Of a stretch of 64,000 bases of DNA, positions 58,817 to 64,000 are shown in pieces. The position numbers and the translations under genes were made by a program. Source of the stretch: Gnetum montanum (lineage: Eukaryota > Streptophyta > Gnetopsida > Gnetales > Gnetaceae); contig MNCI01025128.1 in assembly GCA_015680685.1 (NCBI GenBank), positions 290,833 to 354,832 of the forward strand. The letters are read 5' to 3'. The notes beneath the pieces are model-generated. The model worked only from the letters and a program-made list of their open reading frames with translations. It was not told the origin of the DNA and did not search any database. How positions within the stretch are numbered: the first letter of the stretch is position 1; each line of letters begins with the position of its first letter.

Positions 58817-59010
58817 GCTGCCTAGATAGTGAACGATCTTAGAAGTAAAGAAGAAAAAATGAGGGCTCTCTTGGAGGCTTTCTAGCTACCTCCAGAAGTT
58901 GCAACTGCTACGGGACAGCCATCATTTGTGCCACCACCATCGCATGGGTCAAAGGTTGGTGAAGGTCTGTCGAAACCACCGCCCCCAGGGATGGTGTGGT
59001 CTTCTTCAAC
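58817..59010 (+). pseudogene. ORF2 tail remnant of element D
   Basis: After the deletion junction the sequence matches the end of ORF2 in A (SKEEKMRALLEAF, PPEVATATG, PPPPGMV). The stop after GMV has become Trp. Only about 60 codons of the original 960 remain. Confidence 0.8.
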
Positions 59011-59235
59011 AATTTTGTGCATCATTCTACATGGCAGAGACTCCAGGACCAGCAAGGTGTTCAATTTTATCTCTAAACACCATCAATTTTTGTAACTTGT
59101 CCTTCTCTGTAACTCGGGCACTTGGTAAAATTAAGTGTTGAGTCATGTGTGTGTTGTGTGTGTCAAGTCATGTGCGTTGTAAATAAAAGTCCATACCTTC
59201 CAAGTTGTAAGAGGAACTCGAGGATGAGTTTTTAC

Positions 59236-59250
59236 TTAGTCGTGGGGGTA
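59236..59250 (+). promoter_or_regulatory. 3' polypurine tract of element D
   Basis: TTAGTCGTGGGGGTA directly precedes the LTR TGATGA, identical to element A over these bases. Confidence 0.85.
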
Positions 59251-60196
59251 TGATGAAGTGTTTAATGGTCACTACGTCTACTAGGCCACATATACGGGAC
59301 CTCGTATACATGGCTATGTCGACGTGGCCCCGTATAAGTAGCCACGTATACGCAACCTCGTCAACGCGGCCCCGTCGACGCATCCTTCCATGCGTTGACG
59401 TGGCCCCATTTACGCGACACCTATTTCTGCCTATAAATAAGAGGGCCTTTCGCCTCATTGAGGCATCTTTTAGTCAGTTGTCGCAAATCTCTTGCCGTTT
59501 TTTCCCGCAGGAGATAGAATATTTTCCAAGTGCCCGTAGTAGGTGTAAGAAAAGTGACAGGCTCTTTATTCGAGCGTTGATGTATATGAGCCCATTGGCG
59601 TGATGGTAATAAAGACGAACTCTTCAAACATTCCATGCAGCATTTGGACTTAGTCATTTAATGCATTCAATAGTTTAATATGTTTATGCTTTGATAATTA
59701 CTTAAGCTTCTATTATTGTTATTTTAATTGCTATCGCTCTGTTATAGTTGGTAAAGGCCATAAGTACGACCATCTCGAACGTAAACCCAACACATGGTAA
59801 CCCAGTGATGCTTAACGTCTGGTAACCTAGTAGTGTTTAGGGGATGCTTAGAACATGCTCGGAAGATGGGATCAGATACTTATGCTAGGAATAGTTAGAA
59901 TACAAATTAGGATAATCATAGATTAGATAATAGTCCATTTCTTACTTCCCATACTTTAATTAGACGCCAAAAGATAAAGTAAAAACTATAAAAATCAATT
60001 GCCTCAATCTCACTTAACCATTGCCACTAGATACTCACAAGTGAGGTTGAGAAGGCAACGACCATTCTAACAAAGGGTTTTACCAGTTAGAGGTCTGGTG
60101 TATGTTAAGTGCTTACAGTCTACGGAATTCGATCGAGTCACATGTGAATGCCCATGATTCGCATGGTTGGGCGTAGGCGTACCTAGCTGCTCATCA
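59251..60196 (+). repeat. 3' LTR of element D
   Basis: It runs TGATGAAGTG to CTGCTCATCA. U3 includes a run of seven 14-bp units (59289-59382), each with a palindromic core such as CGTATACG, CGTCAACG or CGTCGACG and a 4-base spacer. TATAAATA is at 59432-59439 and AATAAA at 59608-59613. Confidence 0.95.
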
Positions 60197-60201
60197 CACG
60201 T

Positions 60202-60566
60202 GTAGTTGACCAGATTCAACATTTGAGCCCTTTCCAGCAAAAGAGTCTATAGTTTCAACAACAGATCTTGTAAATCCCATAAGTAAACATCTGGGCACTA
60301 TTTCCTTGGAAACAATCCATAGCCCATGAACTAGTTTGCCAAATTGGCCATTCTAGATCATTAGAGAAATTTTTTCTCTTCACCACCACAATCAATAAAA
60401 CCTATCATAGTAAATATTTGTGCATTTTTACAAGCATTCCATAAGCATTGATTTACTTTGTGAAGCCCAAATAGGTACCAACATGAAAAAATTACGTACT
60501 TACCCAACGTAAAAATGGAAAAGTTCATTAAAAAATTGGCCCATGCAGATTCAAAGATTAGTTATT
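60202..60566 (-). pseudogene. CNGC fragment, copy 2 (chimera right part)
   Basis: On the minus strand the frames give IFESAWANF, SCWYLFGL, VNQCLWNACKNAQ, IDCGG and DCFQGNSAQMFTYGIYKIC. These match copy 1 and the S5-to-turret region of plant CNGC channels. Homology to copy 1 stops at GATTCAAAGATTA (about 60562), whereas copy 1 continues upstream through ISNSSSIGL. This copy is therefore truncated at its 5' side by other sequence. Confidence 0.75.
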
Positions 60567-63118
60567 TGCCTTAAAGGCATAAAGAAGATTAAAGGGAAGA
60601 AAGACTGTGATTAGAAGTGGGATAGAAGAACAAAGGGAAGCAAGATTGTGATTAATTATTTGCCTTAAAGGCATAAAGAAGATCTAAGATTATTTTCAAT
60701 TGGGCTTCTCGTTCTTCGTCAATAGCATCCTTCTTACTTAGTACCATATTGCATGTTGCGAAACCCCCACATAATTGTTTAATATACTTGGAGGCACTCT
60801 TTGTTGCAATCCTTGCCTCTTCCTTCTTTTTAAGTTTGGTCTCCAACAAATTCACTTGAAGAGATCAATTGATCATGTCATTCTTTTTCCTTTCTTTGCA
60901 TGCACAAATACAAGATTAAAATTATAAATTATAATAAAAAGATCAAATGAAAGAAAAGAAAAAGGAAGAGTAGAACTACTCACCTGAAGTTGATTAGTCT
61001 TCACTTGAGGAAACCACTCATGAGTCAACAAATAATGGGCAAGACATGTGACACTCTTCAATTCTCCTAAGAGTTGCTCTAGACTTTTGACAACTTTTGG
61101 AGCATCCTCAAAAATTTGATACAAAAATGATGGAGCACTAGCATGTACTAGTTCATAGTCTTCCTTGAAGTTGCCTCCCATATGTGGTAGATCTCCTTAC
61201 AAATGGAGTAGGTTGTGTTCTTGGCAATTTGTTGACCAAGATTATGAAAAAGAACAAGTTCTTCTTTGGTAGCTATCACCATCTATCCTAGTGAGAAGGA
61301 GGAACACGAGATAGAGATCGAAGGTGTTATCGGAACGAACCTAGGAATTGACGTTGGCACCACCTATGGTAAGGAACTTGGTGATCTTGGTGGAGAGTGG
61401 AAGTTTGTTCAAAATCTATGACATCATCTTTTTCTATTTCCCAGATGAAGTATATTTGACCCACAAAGATCTCCAACACAAAAAGTTAATGTCACACTAA
61501 GAAAGAAGAGGAAAAAAACGGGAAGTATTCAAATTTTAGAATTAATTAGATTTACCTCTAGTTCATCTCCTTTATCTTTTTTGGTACTATCTTTTGGTTT
61601 TAAAATTACCAACCAACTAGAACCTTGCCTAGTACGTTACCTCTATAAATACAAAAATTTATTAGAAAATGAAATATACAAAATAAAAATAATAAAGTAG
61701 GTCATTAAATAAAAATATATGTATATATACTAACCTTTGAATTGATAATTTCTACAGTCATCCTTGGAGTTGATTAAACTCTCCCAAAATTTTAAGCACA
61801 TTTAGTTTGTGCAGCCTCCATTGTATCATTCAACATCCCATATTGCACTATCAATAAATACATAAAAAGACAGAAGTAAAAACAAGAATATAAAATACAT
61901 AAACATATATAAAATACCTTGCTAGTTCCCTCTTTTTTTCTTGCTTACTGTAAAGCCATTTTTTGTTTCGTAGCATCCTTAATCTGATTCTCACAACTCT
62001 ATCTTCTTCTAAAAATTTGGGATGTAATTTGGAATTGAAATACCTGAAAAGTTTGGTTGAAAGATTGTAACTTAGAATAAGGGACATAATCAAGGGTACA
62101 CAACAAATGGTATAAGGTTTTTGGGGATTTTTTTGGGTGGTAGTAGCTTCATCCATGACATGATGTAAGGTAGAAAAATAAGATAAGGACCAATCATAAA
62201 CTCTACTAGTTTTGGCACCATGAAGTATAAAGATGGAATAAGTACTAACATAGATTTGGTGTTGATACCATAAAACCTTACTATGAATAAATTGGCACAA
62301 TTCAAAGTGTATTTCATTAATAAAATCTTCATGAAGAAATTGACTTTTGCGGATAGAAAAGTCACAAATATAATTAGAGAATTATTCTTGACAAAATAGT
62401 CAAAATTGAGGAGAGAACCTATGGAATTAAAGGATCCTCCTCTGAGTGAAAACCTAAAACTACCTGAATATTAGATGGAATAACCATTATCAGTCCAAAA
62501 ATCAATTGTGAAGTGGAGCTTTGACTTTTATCATAGAGATTACACCATTGAATTATTAAATTTTTATAGTATGAAACTTTAAAAATTGGAAAGACAAGTA
62601 ACTTGAAAATCATGAAGTAGTAAGATATTGGAACTCCACTCTAAGTAAATTGCGCACAAAATCAAAAGTAGTAATTGCATTACTTTGGTGCAAAAGAATA
62701 GTCACCGATTTAGAGCTACTTGAAGGAGCTTGTGCTTGGGAAGAAGCTTGAGTTGGATGCTTTAGAGCCATGGTGTCATTGTAGAAATCTTCAATCTTCC
62801 ATTGATGCTATGCTATGATGGGCAAACACTTATTCTCTCATGTATTTATAGAAAAAAAGCAAGTACTTTAGTGGAAGAAAAGAGGAAGTATCAACTTAAG
62901 CTAATTAAAAATTAATTAAAGATAACTCTTTTTGTGATTGATAAGTCAAGCAAAGTGGTGTTATCTCCAATTGAACATGTAGTACTCTCTTAGATTATTC
63001 CAACGATACAAATTTTGTCAAAATTTGACTTATGGTTTGGGAGATATGGCTTTTCTCGGGTTGCATGCAATTTAAAATTAAAATACTTTTTAACATTTTT
63101 AAAATTTAAATTTAATTT
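60567..63118 (-). other. AT-rich region with unrecognised coding-like segments
   Basis: Several minus-strand frames look coding-like and are separated by AT-rich stretches that could be introns. MALKHPTQASSQAQAPSSSS starts at 62771. KVLWYQHQIYVSTYS lies at 61851-62300. DYELVHASAPSFLYQIFED (60873-61181) is followed by a GTGAG donor-like site. ETKLKKKEEARIATKSASKY (60652-60855) is followed by a stop. No family was recognised and stops interrupt some segments. It may be a decayed multi-exon gene or transposase. A 28-base direct repeat (TTATTTGCCTTAAAGGCATA...) occurs at 60563 and 60656. Confidence 0.3.
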
Positions 63119-63141
63119 ATTATATATATATATATATATAA
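63119..63141. repeat. (TA)n microsatellite
   Basis: An uninterrupted run of about eleven TA units follows a TTTAATTTAT stretch. Confidence 0.95.
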
Positions 63142-63544
63142 CCTTTTGAGTGGGAGGTCATGGGTTTGACCCCAGACCCCAAACTTTATTTTAAAAAAAT
63201 TGAAAGTCCTACCTTTGGAAGATGTTAGGGCCATGACTGGCCCTTACTGCTGATGGCAACAGGGCCTATCGAATAGCATTGTGGCTAGCCCAATGATCAA
63301 TGACAGTAGGGCCTATTGTGCTATTACAACGGTGGCCATCCCAATGGCCAAGTAGAAGCCCCACCGCTCTGTGCCAGCTCCATTGCTTTGCACCGCCCTC
63401 CACCATGCTACATTGTATGCTGCTTGCTTCTCACCATCATTCACCTCTATCACGCTGTGCTTCGCTACACCATTTGCCATCATCGTACACCCTCGGCTAC
63501 TTTCCATGTTGCCATTTTTTACTAGTGCCAAAGATAACTAACCC
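63142..63544 (+). other. Possible tRNA-derived SINE trace, no gene
   Basis: GGTCATGGGTTTGACCCC at about 63153-63170 resembles a tRNA B box and T arm, as in plant SINEs. No A box or poly-A tail was recognised. GGCC-rich near-repeats follow at 63220-63350 (AGGGCCTAT twice, about 55 bases apart). Overlapping open frames here are in all phases and look like chance. Confidence 0.25.
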
Positions 63545-63905
63545 CTTCAACATCCATGGACACCACTGGTACTGTGGATAATGGCTCCTTTTAGTGGTCC
63601 ATGGACACCAATTGCACTGTGGATAATGGCACCCTTCGATGTCCATAGACACTAATGGCATTGTGGATAATGGCATCCTTCGACATCCATAGACACTAAT
63701 GGCATGGTGGATAATGACACCCTTCGACGTCCATAGACACCAATGGAATTGTTAATAACGGTCCCTTCTAGTGCTTCATGGACATTGATGGTGGCATCAA
63801 TAATGATCCCTTTCAACACTCCATAAGCATTGACAATCCCACTGATAATGATCCTTTTTGGTACTCTTTGAGGATTGATAGCATCGTTGATAACCCTAGC
63901 TAGAA
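63545..63905. repeat. 45-bp tandem repeat, in phase with 15 codons
   Basis: TCCATGGACACC or TCCATAGACACT recurs at about 63553, 63598, 63642, 63686, 63730, 63775, 63820 and 63865, giving about eight units of 44-46 bp. Units on the left are similar and those on the right more diverged. A minus-strand frame (63652-63924) runs through much of it and yields a repeating NV-x-x-x-LKG-type peptide. The product is not recognised. Confidence 0.75.
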
Positions 63906-64000
63906 ATGCATGCATAGGCTTCATCTAGGATACACAACCTTGGCACAGGATGTGTATTCCCCTCTTATGCCATGCCAGCCCTTGTGTAGGCCTAAAATAA

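Larger units (their letters stand above)
54266..60196 (+). mobile_element. Athila-like element D, internally deleted
   Basis: The element is 5,931 bp with a perfect target duplication CACGT (54261-54265 and 60197-60201). The order is 5' LTR (54266-55117), PBS, gag, protease, start of RT, then directly the last part of ORF2, polypurine tract and 3' LTR (59251-60196). It is 7,279 bp shorter than B. The junction near 58816 joins the RT start to the ORF2 tail at a short GA-rich match. Hand-counted LTR divergence is about 62 in 755 bp. Confidence 0.96.

Noticed and set aside
63153-63170. A tRNA gene
   Set aside because: Only a B-box/T-arm-like string is present. No acceptor stem, anticodon arm or D arm could be formed around it.

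Overview
The window is nuclear DNA of a seed plant, made almost entirely of old, nested, mutated transposable elements. The evidence is Athila-branch Ty3/gypsy retrotransposons with tRNA-Asp-like primer sites, a Tat-like gypsy pol with a second RNase H, a plant LINE, and fragments of plant genes (pectate lyase, cyclic nucleotide-gated channel). No intact host gene was found. Hand-counted LTR divergence of about 5 to 10 percent and the high repeat load would suit a large, slowly purged genome such as a gymnosperm, but the species is not shown by the sequence.

Layout. 1-7834: 3' part of Athila-like element A (+): RNase H and integrase, a long spacer with an LTR-like internal promoter, a second 3' ORF (plant transposon-protein-like domain, proline linker, coiled coil), then the 3' LTR. 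7860-15540: Tat-like relic E (+), with an upstream array of diverged ~190-bp repeats and a broken RT/RNase H/second RNase H/integrase frame. 15773-16190: short copy of a gene-fragment repeat, ending at a 229-bp N gap. 16420-19480: LINE ORF2 relic (-). 19626-34581: DUF4283/zinc-knuckle ORF1-like relic (+), split by full-length element B (20156-33365, -, TSD CCAAC) and a solo LTR (33428-34235). 34582-37193: a chimera carrying pectate lyase (+), an unrecognised basic ORF (-) and CNGC (-) fragments. 37757-47592: full-length element C (-, TSD CTCTT), inserted in a gag-protease-RNase H relic G (47598-50138, -) whose probable LTR holds another solo LTR (51057-51813, TSD AAAGG). 52474-60566: second chimera copy, split by deletion-derivative D (54266-60196, +, TSD CACGT). 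60567-64000: AT-rich, with unrecognised coding-like segments (-), a TA microsatellite and a 45-bp tandem repeat.

How it fits together. Elements A, B and D form one family: LTRs run from TGATGA to TCATCA, U3 has palindromic CGTATACG/CGTCGACG motifs, and the PBS is tRNA-Asp-like. C is a relative with a different U3 and no large second ORF. Gag-pol order is gag, protease, RT, RNase H, integrase. A, B and C share a purine tract at the integrase end, a U-rich repeat after it and a second purine tract further on. All copies are broken by stops, frameshifts or deletions.

The most interesting structures are the multi-gene-fragment chimera present in two long copies and one short one, and the internal promoter, purine-tract and splice-acceptor-like module ahead of the second ORF. 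Six isolated N bases mark scaffold joins. Most are flanked by duplicated sequence and should be read as assembly artefacts.
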